Source: Oscillatoria sp. FACHB-1406
GTDB taxonomy: Bacteria > Cyanobacteriota > Cyanobacteriia > Cyanobacteriales > Spirulinaceae
Assembly (NCBI RefSeq): GCF_014698145.1
Contig: NZ_JACJSM010000006.1
Span: forward strand, 62,001-126,000
Direction: 5' to 3'
Length of the DNA: 64,000 nt
Shown: positions 8,386-16,157 of the stretch, one piece after another
How the letters are laid out: each line of letters starts with the position of its first letter
Position numbering within the stretch: the stretch's first letter is position 1
Translations under genes and position numbers: made by a program
The notes under the pieces: model-generated
Database searches by the model: none
What the model saw: the letters and a program-made list of their open reading frames with translations, nothing else
What the model was told of the DNA's origin: nothing

Positions 8386-9225
8386 ATGATCTCACCCCTA
8401 ACTGCTAAAGAACAACTCCGCGATACGCGAACCAATACGCCTTTTTTGGTTTTTGACGGCGTTTCTAAAATTTATCCTACTCCAAAAGGTAAGTTTGTCG
8501 TTCTCGACAATGTGAACCTGACGATTAACCAGGGTGAATTTATCTGCGTTATCGGGCATTCCGGCTGCGGAAAATCGACGCTGTTAAGCTTAGTTTCTGG
8601 CTTCCAGAAGCCTTCTATCGGGAGCGTTCTTCTGGATGGAAAACCCGTTGGCGATCCGGGTCCCGATCGCATGGTAGTCTTCCAAAACTACGCACTTCTG
8701 CCCTGGCGGACGGTATTTGAGAACGTTTATATTGCAGTTCATGCGGTCTATCCGAATAAGTCGCAGCAGGAAAAACGCGCGATTGTACGCGATCATTTAG
8801 CAATGGTTGGATTGAGCGAAGCAGCGGATAAAAAACCGCCGCAAATTTCTGGGGGTATGAAACAGCGGGTTTCCATTGCGCGCGCCTTGGCCATTCGCCC
8901 GCAAGTGCTGATTTTAGATGAACCTTTCGGCGCGTTGGATGCAATTACGAAGGAAGAGTTACAGCAGGAATTACTCGATATTTGGAATGAAAATCGCTGT
9001 ACGGTGTTGATGATTACCCACGATATCGACGAGGCATTGTTCTTAGCCGATAAATTAGTGATGATGACTAATGGACCGGCAGCGAATATTGGGGAGGTGA
9101 TGGAGATTCCGTTTGCAAGACCGCGCGATCGCGATTTGATTATGGAAGATCCGACCTACTACAAACTGCGCAACCATGCTCTTGATTTCCTCTACAACCG
9201 TTTTGCTCACGACGATGTAGGTTAA
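8386..9225 (+). CDS. cmpD: CmpD, second ATPase of the bicarbonate ABC transporter
   Basis: CmpD is the stand-alone ATPase that pairs with CmpC to energise bicarbonate uptake. The 279-residue protein has Walker A GHSGCGKST, the Q-loop segment VVFQNYALLPWRTV, signature ISGGMKQR (the usual Leu is Ile), and Walker B VLILDEPFGALD. No receptor-like domain follows, as expected for NrtD and CmpD. The start at 8386 gives the usual family length; an in-frame upstream ATG at 8326 would add 20 hydrophobic residues not typical of the family. The gene is separated from cmpC by 141 bases that include a stable hairpin, so its expression level may differ from cmpABC. Confidence 0.88.
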   Translation: MISPLTAKEQLRDTRTNTPFLVFDGVSKIYPTPKGKFVVLDNVNLTINQGEFICVIGHSGCGKSTLLSLVSGFQKPSIGSVLLDGKPVGDPGPDRMVVFQNYALLPWRTVFENVYIAVHAVYPNKSQQEKRAIVRDHLAMVGLSEAADKKPPQISGGMKQRVSIARALAIRPQVLILDEPFGALDAITKEELQQELLDIWNENRCTVLMITHDIDEALFLADKLVMMTNGPAANIGEVMEIPFARPRDRDLIMEDPTYYKLRNHALDFLYNRFAHDDVG

Positions 9226-9281
9226 GTAGGAATTAAAGGCGCTGTTTTTATCTGATATTACTGTTAATGCAGTCTTAGATT

Positions 9282-9307
9282 GGTGCGTTACGCTGCGCTA
9301 ACGCACC
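9282..9307. repeat. REP-like palindrome (GGTGCGTTA family), copy 1
   Basis: GGTGCGTTA (9282-9290) and TAACGCACC (9299-9307) form a perfect 9-base inverted repeat around CGCTGCGC. It lies between the convergent cmpD and hydrolase genes, where it could act as a bidirectional terminator or a REP element. Related copies occur at 22362-22388 (degenerate) and 55236-55261 (perfect). Confidence 0.7.
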
Positions 9308-9315
9308 CTACTATT

Positions 9316-10212
9316 TTAGAGAATGTCCCGATGAGCAAAGTTTAAAATTGCGGCAGCAACTTCGGAGGGATATTCTTCGTGCATTCCTAAAGTTCCGGGC
9401 AAGCGCGCGATTTGCACTCCCGAAGCTTCAGCTATTGCTTCCATTCCTGCCTTGGAAGTGGGTGGTGCTTGTTCGGCAATAATGGCGAGAATGGGCAGCG
9501 AAACTCGTTGAATTAAGGCGAGAAATTCAGCGCGACTTTGGACGGGATCTAACCCGCCGGTGACAAAGGCAGCGGGGGCAAAACGCGCACCCGGTTGTTG
9601 AGTGCTTTGATATTTGGTATTCATAAATTCTGGCGTTAAGCGATCGCGATCGCAAAAAACGTGCCGCCCGTACATCCAGCGTAAAAAACCGGGTCGCGTA
9701 TTGAGATAATACAAAAACTGTCCCAGAAGGGGCGATCGCACCATTCCCTCTACCGCCTTTCTCATCCCCGCAGGCGCGCCCATCACCCTCAACGGTCCCT
9801 GCCACGTCGGGGCGACTAGCACCAGCTTAGAGACGTGCTGCGGTAGTTCTGCGGCAACGTCTAGGGCGTATCCCGCCGCGTGTCCCGCCGCTGCAATGAT
9901 AACCGGACTGTCAAAGGAAGCAGCGACGAAATCTCGCAGCATTTGGCGATAGAGTTCCGGATTGTAGGGTAAGGGCGGGCGAGCGGATTGCCCGAAACCG
10001 AGCCAGTCGAGAACGGTAACGCGATACTGAGGCGCTAAAATCTCAGCAATTTTCAGCATCTCCGTCCGACTCGATACGGTACTGAAGGCGGGAAGCAATA
10101 GTATTGGGTTGCCCTGTCCGAGGGTTTGGTAAACGATGGAAAACTCTTGTCCTTGCCAGTTCCAGCGATAAGAATTGCATGGCTCGGCGCGCGATGGGGA
10201 AGAAATTGTCAT
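9316..10212 (-). CDS. Alpha/beta hydrolase-fold protein with altered nucleophile elbow
   Basis: The 298-residue protein has the alpha/beta hydrolase fold: the oxyanion-hole region NPILLLPAFSTVSSR, the strand VTVLDWLGFGQSARP, and a C-terminal His in LPGTLGMHEEYPSEVAA. The nucleophile elbow reads AAGHAAGYALD, so the Ser expected at the centre of G-x-S-x-G is Ala; the codon is clearly GCG. The protein may therefore lack hydrolase activity or belong to a non-catalytic subgroup. No signal peptide is seen. It is convergent with cmpD. Its substrate and role are unknown. Confidence 0.75.
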   Translation of the reverse strand: MTISSPSRAEPCNSYRWNWQGQEFSIVYQTLGQGNPILLLPAFSTVSSRTEMLKIAEILAPQYRVTVLDWLGFGQSARPPLPYNPELYRQMLRDFVAASFDSPVIIAAAGHAAGYALDVAAELPQHVSKLVLVAPTWQGPLRVMGAPAGMRKAVEGMVRSPLLGQFLYYLNTRPGFLRWMYGRHVFCDRDRLTPEFMNTKYQSTQQPGARFAPAAFVTGGLDPVQSRAEFLALIQRVSLPILAIIAEQAPPTSKAGMEAIAEASGVQIARLPGTLGMHEEYPSEVAAAILNFAHRDIL

Positions 10213-10816
10213 GGGGATGCGAATTCAGTGTAAATTCTAGTTTAGGATAGTCCGATCGCGCTCCGTATTCCGCAGTTTGTAAAGGTTATATAAACTGGGA
10301 GCGCCGGAAGAAATTCAGTATTAAAAGATTTTTTTTATACTCATATTGTGCAAATACGGGGGATTGAAAGCAGGCTTCTGTAAATTCATGGAAACCTTTA
10401 CCTCTCAAGATTGAGCCGCCTAACTTTGTTGGAAAGAGCCTAGGATATCGTAAAACCGATGTAATAAAGGTTGTTGACGGACAGCGATCGCTTTGGGGTG
10501 CGATCGCGATCGCAAAAATATACGGATGTCTGCTGAATCAACTTAGACCCAAGTTAAGCGTAACTGCTACCTCGGTGTCCGGTTTTAATGCACCGATGCA
10601 CGCTCCAATCCTATTGAAGATTTGATGAACCCGTAGAAAAACTGTAGACAACTCAAAGCACAGTTTCTTATAAAGGGATTGTGGAAAGAAAAACTTTGTC
10701 AGGTTCGATTAACGAACAGTTCGGACAAAAACTCGTGTAGCAAGCAAAAGTAAGTCCGAACGCAACTATTCAACCTGGAAACCAAAACGTGCAAATTTTA
10801 TTAGGAGCCAAAGAGC
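10213..10816. other. Long non-coding leader before the PEP-CTERM gene
   Basis: This 604-base stretch separates the divergent hydrolase and PEP-CTERM genes. It has two HIP1 sites around 10485-10513 (one in tandem form GCGATCGCGATCGC), but no reading frame with recognisable coding character and no riboswitch that I recognise. It probably contains both promoters. Confidence 0.4.
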
Positions 10817-11608
10817 ATGAAATCTCAAGTGTTGACTGGTCTGCTTGCTGCCACCGCTACCGTCGCTAGCGTATTTACGGCAAACGCTTCCTATGCGTTC
10901 AACCTCAAGCAAAGCAACCCCAATCTTTACAATACCTTTTACAGCTATGTCAATGGCGAGCGCAATGAGTTAACAGATGCCGCTCAACATAAGTTAGATG
11001 CTGGCAGCTTAGTTGCAACGGGTGACAGCTTTGATATCGTCTTCATGACTGAAGGTGCAACCTACATTAACGACTTGTTCTATTCGGAAAATGGCGGCGC
11101 GCTCAAACTCGGAATGGATAATATCGCTTCCAACGACACCGCCCTGGCAAGTTTTAACAGCAGCTACAATAGCTACAACGGCCATCGCGAACTCGGCGAA
11201 GGACTCACCTACCAAACTCAAAAAGGTAACGTCCTCGACTTCTTCCTCAAATCCTTCCAGTGGTGGAAAGGCGACGGCAGCGACTACAATCTCAAAAATC
11301 TGTTCGGTGCTGAAGGTGCAGCCGGGGCTAATACCGATGGCTTGCAACATCTCGTTGCCTACGACTACTTCGACGGAAAAGATAGCTGGACGCTGCTCGG
11401 GTTTGAAGATATTGCTGGCGCTAAAGATCCGAATAACCCTTGGGGAACCTCCGATCGCGACTTCAACGACGCATTCTTCGCCATTCGCGGCGTAACTCGC
11501 GGCACAACTCCCCCGCCCGCAACCGTTCCCGAACCGGGTGTTACCCTCGCCCTTGTGGGTATCGCAGGTGGCTACATTGCTTCTCGCCGCCGCCAAGCCG
11601 CTAAGTAA
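10817..11608 (+). CDS. PEP-CTERM sorted exported protein with a DUF4114 domain
   Basis: The 263-residue protein has an N-terminal Sec signal (TGLLAATATVASVFTANASYA, cut near residue 27). The C-terminal half contains SDRDFNDAFFAIRG, the hallmark of DUF4114, an Asp-rich motif probably involved in calcium binding. It ends VPEPGVTLALVGIAGGYIAS then RRRQ: the PEP motif, hydrophobic helix and basic tail recognised by exosortase. The protein is therefore expected outside the cytoplasmic membrane or released into the matrix. No exosortase gene is in the window. The start is supported by an AGGAG at 10803-10807, with a 9-base spacer. A perfect hairpin follows the stop. Confidence 0.87.
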   Translation: MKSQVLTGLLAATATVASVFTANASYAFNLKQSNPNLYNTFYSYVNGERNELTDAAQHKLDAGSLVATGDSFDIVFMTEGATYINDLFYSENGGALKLGMDNIASNDTALASFNSSYNSYNGHRELGEGLTYQTQKGNVLDFFLKSFQWWKGDGSDYNLKNLFGAEGAAGANTDGLQHLVAYDYFDGKDSWTLLGFEDIAGAKDPNNPWGTSDRDFNDAFFAIRGVTRGTTPPPATVPEPGVTLALVGIAGGYIASRRRQAAK

Positions 11609-11678
11609 CAATGGATGGGAAATGGAGCAATTGCAGAACCTCGATTTCCCGCCATTAATGAATCCTTAATTAAACAAC

Positions 11679-11712
11679 TAAACCCGGTTTCTCCCCGCAG
11701 AAACCGGGTTTA
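11679..11712 (+). terminator. Perfect 14-base inverted repeat after the PEP-CTERM gene
   Basis: TAAACCCGGTTTCT (11679-11692) and AGAAACCGGGTTTA (11699-11712) pair perfectly around CCCCGC. The stem is very stable and lies 71 bases after the stop codon. Only a short A/T stretch follows, so it fits a transcript-end-stabilising palindrome better than a classical T-tailed terminator. It shares the AAACCGGGTTT word with the hairpin at 8251-8287. Confidence 0.6.
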
Positions 11713-11795
11713 AAATTGCAAGAAGTTGCTGCCAAACTCGCTCTGGATTCGAGCGATCGCCTATAATTCAGAACAACTGTTCTTATCTAACAGCC

Positions 11796-12614
11796 ATGAC
11801 TTTAGCTCGAGAAACCCCCCACAAACTCGTAGTCTCCCCCAAAATCACTTGGGAACCCCTCCCACCCGGCTTTCAGCTTGACGAAGAACCTGTGGATAAC
11901 ATCGACCAAACTTTGCTTGCGGGCGCATTAAGCGAAAGCTTAGAACTCGCGGGCTATCTCAAACCCACCATGCTAGTGGGAGCGGACTTAGGAATTTGCG
12001 CCACCATAGACGAACAATTAAACATTAAAGCACCCGATTGGTTTTATGCCAGCCCAGTGCAAGAATGGACGGCAACAGCTTGCCGCAAAAGCTATACGCC
12101 CCACTTAGAAGGCGCAGTTCCCAGCATCGTCATCGAATTCCTCTCCGACAAGGATGGAAGTGAATATTCTGTCAAACGCAGCTACCCTCCGGGGAAATGG
12201 TATTACTACGAACAAATCTTGAAAATCCCCACCTATGCCATCTTTGAACCGGATGGGGGATTGTTGGAAGTGTATCGATTGCCAGAAAACGGACGTTACG
12301 AACTCGAACAACCTAATGAGGAAGGAAAACATTGGATAGCGGAAATGGGGTTGTTTTTGGGAACGTGGCGGGGGGAAAAGGAAGGGCGAACGGTATATTG
12401 GTTGCGCTGGTGGGATGAAGCGGGGAATCTGTTGTTGTGGGGAGTGGAATTGCTGCAACAAGAACGCCAGCGCGCGGATGCCGAAAGTTTGCGCGCCGAA
12501 GAAGAACGCCAGCGTGCGGATGCGGAAAGTTTGCGTGCTGAAGAAGAACGCCAGCGTGCAGAAAAACTTGCTGCCTATCTGCGCCAACAGGGTATTAATC
12601 CCGACGATTTATAA
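11796..12614 (+). CDS. Uma2/DUF820 family PD-(D/E)XK nuclease-like protein with repeat tail
   Basis: The 272-residue protein belongs to the Uma2 (DUF820) family, very abundant in cyanobacteria and predicted to have a restriction-endonuclease fold. The core motifs are the Asp in IKAPDWFYAS (about residue 76) and the acidic strand PSIVIEFLS (about residues 110-118). From about residue 215 the tail consists of ERQRADAESLRAEE repeated (two full units and a partial third). It ends AAYLRQQGINPDDL, a common ending in this family. The tail should form a charged coiled coil. The function is unknown; mobility or defence roles have been suggested for the family but not shown. Confidence 0.85.
   Translation: MTLARETPHKLVVSPKITWEPLPPGFQLDEEPVDNIDQTLLAGALSESLELAGYLKPTMLVGADLGICATIDEQLNIKAPDWFYASPVQEWTATACRKSYTPHLEGAVPSIVIEFLSDKDGSEYSVKRSYPPGKWYYYEQILKIPTYAIFEPDGGLLEVYRLPENGRYELEQPNEEGKHWIAEMGLFLGTWRGEKEGRTVYWLRWWDEAGNLLLWGVELLQQERQRADAESLRAEEERQRADAESLRAEEERQRAEKLAAYLRQQGINPDDL
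12462..12563 (+). repeat. 42-base tandem repeat inside the Uma2-like gene
   Basis: Units begin GAACGCCAGCG at 12462, 12504 and 12546; the first two are full 42-base units and the third is partial. Each unit encodes 14 residues of charged coiled coil. The units differ by a few synonymous changes, so the duplication is not brand new. The period is a multiple of three, so copy-number change preserves the frame. Confidence 0.85.
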
Positions 12615-12625
12615 CTTTATCGCGA

Positions 12626-12778
12626 TTACATCGGATTGCTATAGTTAGCTGCCATATTGAAGGAAGATTGCGGAGTGGGCGCTTCCCCAACGGGCAGAAC
12701 GTTGGACTGAGGGTTGAGTTGAGCAAACCAAGAGAGCGAGACTGCGATCGCGCCGGCTAATAAAAATCGTTCTAACAT
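12626..12778 (-). CDS. 50-residue single-helix peptide, hypothetical
   Basis: A complete frame runs from ATG at 12778 to TAA at 12626-12628. It begins MLERFLLAGAIAVSLSWFAQ, a hydrophobic segment that could be a signal peptide or membrane anchor. A polar Pro/Asn/Gln-rich tail follows. GGAGG lies 9 bases upstream of the ATG, a good ribosome-binding site. I do not recognise a family. The frame stops just past the convergent Uma2 gene (11-base gap). It could be a secreted or membrane micro-protein; the hydrophobic start plus ribosome site are the main support. Confidence 0.5.
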   Translation of the reverse strand: MLERFLLAGAIAVSLSWFAQLNPQSNVLPVGEAPTPQSSFNMAANYSNPM

Positions 12779-12949
12779 AACAGCCTACCTCCCTTTCTCT
12801 GTCCTAGGGCCGCTCCATAATTAACCCTCGAACGCTTGTATCTCTATTGTGTCAGTCTAAAGGTAGAAAGAGGCATGACCCCATACCGCGCGAGACGCTA
12901 ATATTGGTCATGGTAGACAGCGATCGCGGTCACAACCGACAACGTTCCT

Positions 12950-13717
12950 TTAAAATAGAAAACGTAACAGTAGGGAACCGATGCCCGTAATGACGTTCCC
13001 AATATTGCTACCTCCCCCTTGATTCATCGGTTGGCGAGCCACCTCAATCACTTCGGCGAAATTTTTCGCGGCTTCCACGCCCGACGGATTCTTTTGAACC
13101 TCAAACAAGGCCGATGCTACTTTTGCATCCCGTTCCGCCGCCCCATAATTCCCCAATCGGAATAGTGCCAATCCTCGCCCCAAATAAGCTGGAGCGAACT
13201 GAGGATTGAGAGTAATCGCCGTATTATAGCGATCGATCGCGGCTCGATAATTACCATTCTGCGCCTCAATCGCCCCCCAAGCATGGAAATTCTCCGGCGT
13301 TCCGGCATAATCCGGAATCCCGTAAGTTCCCTCAACATAAGCCATGCGCAAATCCGTTCCCGCCAAATTTGCATTCACCAAATACGCCCCGCGCAAATCC
13401 GTTCCCGTTAAATTCGCGCCCACCAAAATTGCTCCCATTAAGTTCGCCCCATTCAGCGATGTTCCCGTAAGATTAGCCCCCATCAAATTCGCTCCCGTCA
13501 AATCCGCCCGACTGAGATTGGCATAACTCAGATCCGCGCCCTGCAAATCTGCGCCCTTTAAATCGCTCAGCACAAAACCAGCATTCCGTAAATCGCAACT
13601 CGGACATTGTTTCGTCGCGAGTAGTTGGCTTGTGTGCTGGATATTATCCGCACGAACGGGAAGCGCAACGCTCGATACGGCAAAAACAATCGCGGCAAAA
13701 GAAAAGTTAAATTTCAT
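12950..13717 (-). CDS. Secreted pentapeptide-repeat protein with C-terminal TPR
   Basis: The 255-residue protein starts with a signal peptide ([19 protein letters not shown], cut near residue 23). A CPSC pair follows, then about 17 pentapeptide repeats of the A(D/N)LxG type from about residue 42 to 130, which should form a right-handed beta helix. The second half contains TPR-like helices ([20 protein letters not shown] and [20 protein letters not shown]). The domain pair suggests an exported scaffold. The gene sits upstream of the 50-residue peptide in the same direction. Its function is unknown. Confidence 0.85.
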   Translation of the reverse strand: MKFNFSFAAIVFAVSSVALPVRADNIQHTSQLLATKQCPSCDLRNAGFVLSDLKGADLQGADLSYANLSRADLTGANLMGANLTGTSLNGANLMGAILVGANLTGTDLRGAYLVNANLAGTDLRMAYVEGTYGIPDYAGTPENFHAWGAIEAQNGNYRAAIDRYNTAITLNPQFAPAYLGRGLALFRLGNYGAAERDAKVASALFEVQKNPSGVEAAKNFAEVIEVARQPMNQGGGSNIGNVITGIGSLLLRFLF

Positions 13718-13780
13718 AGTTCGGTGTTACTGATAACTGATATACGGAACTTTCATAAAACGTCCTTAGCGATCGCTGAT

Positions 13781-14647
13781 TTAAACTCCCACTACTTTTT
13801 GAATCTCCCGAGCGTGTTCGATCGCAAAAACATTCGCGTAGAGGTTCGCCATAATTTGCTGACCTTCCTGGGTCAAAGACAGATACTCTAGAGCATCTTT
13901 CACATAAGGATAAACCGCCTTCCAATAAAACTTCGCGTAATTGCGCCGCAAATCGCCCGGATTGCTAAAACCCATAACCTTATTTGCGCCTGTTTCTTCA
14001 AACTCATAAAACAGAGCGCTAATTTTTTTCAAATAACGCGGATCGCTCAATTGCCCGATTAAATCTGAAGCGCGGACTAAACCCGCATAACCGGAGGTAT
14101 TTTGATGGTCGCTAGAATTGGGAACCGGAAAACGAGTCAATTCGATGCTTTGCTTAATCCATCCCGCATCGATAAGTTTGTGGTTGCCGAAGCGTTCGTC
14201 AATAAAGAGTTTCCCTCGGTCTACATGATAAGGCGTGAGGGAGGCATCGGAACAGCCGGGAGGAAGGTGAACCATCGTCTCGCCTTTGCCCGTCGCATAG
14301 AGCCTCTCTTGTTCTCGATCTTGACGGCACACGCTTTTAACGTAACCGATATCGTGACAGAGTAGCGAAATGGTGAAGTGCAACCAATCTTCGCAGGAAA
14401 CGCCGCCATCGCGAATATGTTTGCCGCGCAGAACTTCTTGCCCGACTAGGGTTACTAAAATAGAGTGTTCGACATTGTGGTAGAGTGCATCGCTGTTGGC
14501 AATATTTTCCATTGCCATGCTTCCGGCCCAAGTGATAATTTCGGCGTAGTCTTGCTTGAGTCCGCCATAGGTTCGACGATAACTGTCTCGCAGTCGTCGA
14601 ACAAATTCATCTATCAGGATTTCTGTTGCGTTAAATAACATCCTCAA
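13781..14647 (-). CDS. HD-domain metal-dependent phosphohydrolase
   Basis: The 288-residue protein contains an HD domain: YHNVEHSILVTLVGQ supplies the first His ligands, and LLCHDIGYVKSVCR holds the His-Asp pair (about residues 97-98). Such proteins hydrolyse phosphate esters or nucleotides, sometimes cyclic nucleotides. The length and the insertion around LPPGCSDASLTPYHVDRGK resemble a cyanobacterial HD subfamily of unknown substrate. Start ATG at 14647 is used; a second ATG at 14641 is equally possible. The next gene in the same direction is the pentapeptide protein 63 bases downstream. Confidence 0.78.
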   Translation of the reverse strand: MRMLFNATEILIDEFVRRLRDSYRRTYGGLKQDYAEIITWAGSMAMENIANSDALYHNVEHSILVTLVGQEVLRGKHIRDGGVSCEDWLHFTISLLCHDIGYVKSVCRQDREQERLYATGKGETMVHLPPGCSDASLTPYHVDRGKLFIDERFGNHKLIDAGWIKQSIELTRFPVPNSSDHQNTSGYAGLVRASDLIGQLSDPRYLKKISALFYEFEETGANKVMGFSNPGDLRRNYAKFYWKAVYPYVKDALEYLSLTQEGQQIMANLYANVFAIEHAREIQKVVGV

Positions 14648-14777
14648 CCTCGATTTCTATCGTGCCACTCTACGAATCCCTACGAGATTGCTTCGACCCA
14701 AGTTAAGAAGGCTGACCGAACTGAAATGCTTTGAGGCTCGATCGCCCGATCCTGTAAGCTGCTGCCAGCATCGCGGC

Positions 14778-15146
14778 TTAGGCTTCTTCAGCAGGTTCGC
14801 TCGTTTCGGCAGAGTTGACAGATTCCCCAGATTCTATCGGTTCTTCCGGTTTAGCCAGTTCGGCAGGTTTTAAACCTTTTTCAACTTTAACGCGCTTGAT
14901 GGGTAAATTCGCAATTAAAGCAGTAACGCGATTATCGCTTTCGAGGCTAACTTCTGATTCTTGGGGATCGATTTCTACATAACGCGCGACAACATCTAAA
15001 ATTTCTTGGCGCATCGCTTCTAAATCGTCAGGATCGATGCCGGTTCGATCTTGGGCAATCACCAGTTTTAAGCGCTGTTTCGCATCGGTACGGCTGTTGG
15101 CGGCGCGATTCCAACGGAAGAGTTGTTCGAGGAGTTCGCTGAGCAT
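14778..15146 (-). CDS. minE: MinE, topological factor of septum placement
   Basis: MinE stimulates the MinD ATPase and drives Min oscillation so that division occurs mid-cell. Residues 1-90 show the expected features: an N-terminal membrane-targeting helix (LSELLEQLFRWN), the anti-MinCD strand and helix (SRTDAKQRLKLVIAQDRTGI), and the topological domain (EAMRQEILDVVARYVEIDP). The 122-residue length exceeds that of typical MinE proteins because of an acidic, Pro/Ser-rich tail from about residue 92. It is the last gene of minC-minD-minE, 80 bases after minD, with AT-rich heptamer repeats in the gap. Confidence 0.92.
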   Translation of the reverse strand: MLSELLEQLFRWNRAANSRTDAKQRLKLVIAQDRTGIDPDDLEAMRQEILDVVARYVEIDPQESEVSLESDNRVTALIANLPIKRVKVEKGLKPAELAKPEEPIESGESVNSAETSEPAEEA

Positions 15147-15153
15147 ATGGGGA

Positions 15154-15210
15154 GGAATTATGAATTATGAATTATGAATTATGAGTGATAAATGATAAGG
15201 GGTGAATGAT
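15154..15210. repeat. Heptamer-like tandem repeat (GAATTAT units) in the minD-minE gap
   Basis: The unit GAATTAT is repeated about four times, followed by degenerate GATAAATGATAA units. It lies between minD and minE. This is the same AT-rich short-repeat class as seen at several other gene boundaries in the window. Confidence 0.65.
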
Positions 15211-15226
15211 GAAGGGGGGAGGGGGA

Positions 15227-16024
15227 TTAGCTGCGGAAGAGACGCAGGAGGCGGGAGAAGAATCCTTCATTGGCGGACATGAAATCGAGGAAGGGGACGC
15301 TTTCTCCTTCTAAGCGTCGGGCGATGTTGTTAAAGGCGAGTCCGGGAAGGGAGGCTTTATCATCGAGGACGAGGGGTTCGCCTCGGTTGCTGGCGACGAT
15401 GATGCGTTCGTCGTCGGGCATGATGCCAATGGGGGGAATGGCGAGGATTTCGAGGACATCTTCGACACTCATCATGTCGTTGGCTTTTACCATTTGCGGT
15501 TTGAGGCGGTTGATGAGGAGGCGAATGGTTTTTACACCGTTGGCTTCGAGCAGTCCGATGACGCGATCGGCATCGCGCACGGCGGTGACTTCTGGGGTAG
15601 TGACGATGATGGCTTCGGTGGCGGCGACGATCGCATTACGAAATCCGAGTTCTATCCCCGCCGGACAGTCGATGAGGATGTAGTCTTGGGTTTTGCTCAA
15701 CTGGTCGATTAGCTGCTTCATTTGTTCGGGAGCGATCGCTTCTTTGTTGCGGGTTTGGGCGGCGGGAAGCAGGACTAATCCGGGTTGGCGTTTGTCTTTG
15801 ACGAGGGCTTGTTCGAGACGGCAGTCTCCGGCGATGACTTCAATGGCGGTGTAAACGACGCGATTTTCGAGTCCGAGGAGTAAGTCGAGGTTTCTCAATC
15901 CAAAATCGGCATCAACGACGGCGACTTTATGCCCGCGCTGGGCGAGGACAGTTCCGAGGTTTGCCGTGACGGTGCTTTTGCCGACTCCACCTTTACCGGA
16001 GGTGATAACAATAATGCGACTCAT
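15227..16024 (-). CDS. minD: MinD, membrane ATPase for septum placement
   Basis: MinD is a ParA-like ATPase that dimerises on the membrane, recruits MinC and is released by MinE. The 265-residue protein begins IVITSGKGGVGKSTVTANLG, the deviant Walker A with signature Lys. AVVDADFGLRNLDLLLGLE (switch I) and YILIDCPAGIE (switch II) follow. The C-terminal amphipathic membrane anchor is visible at FFSRLLRLFRS. Length is standard. It lies between minC (133 bases upstream) and minE in the same direction. Confidence 0.95.
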   Translation of the reverse strand: MSRIIVITSGKGGVGKSTVTANLGTVLAQRGHKVAVVDADFGLRNLDLLLGLENRVVYTAIEVIAGDCRLEQALVKDKRQPGLVLLPAAQTRNKEAIAPEQMKQLIDQLSKTQDYILIDCPAGIELGFRNAIVAATEAIIVTTPEVTAVRDADRVIGLLEANGVKTIRLLINRLKPQMVKANDMMSVEDVLEILAIPPIGIMPDDERIIVASNRGEPLVLDDKASLPGLAFNNIARRLEGESVPFLDFMSANEGFFSRLLRLFRS

Positions 16025-16157
16025 AATTTATAAAATGTCTGGATGAGTTAAAGGACTGTAGGAGTAACGGTTCGAGACCCCGGTCTTTAATTTTTTTAGG
16101 GAGGAAATTAAAAAATGAGATTCCCTCGTTGTAGGGAAGTGGATAACGATTTGAACT

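Noticed and set aside
3806-9225. Annotation as nitrate transporter nrtABCD
   Set aside because: Receptor segments are of CmpA type and no nitrate assimilation genes are adjacent.
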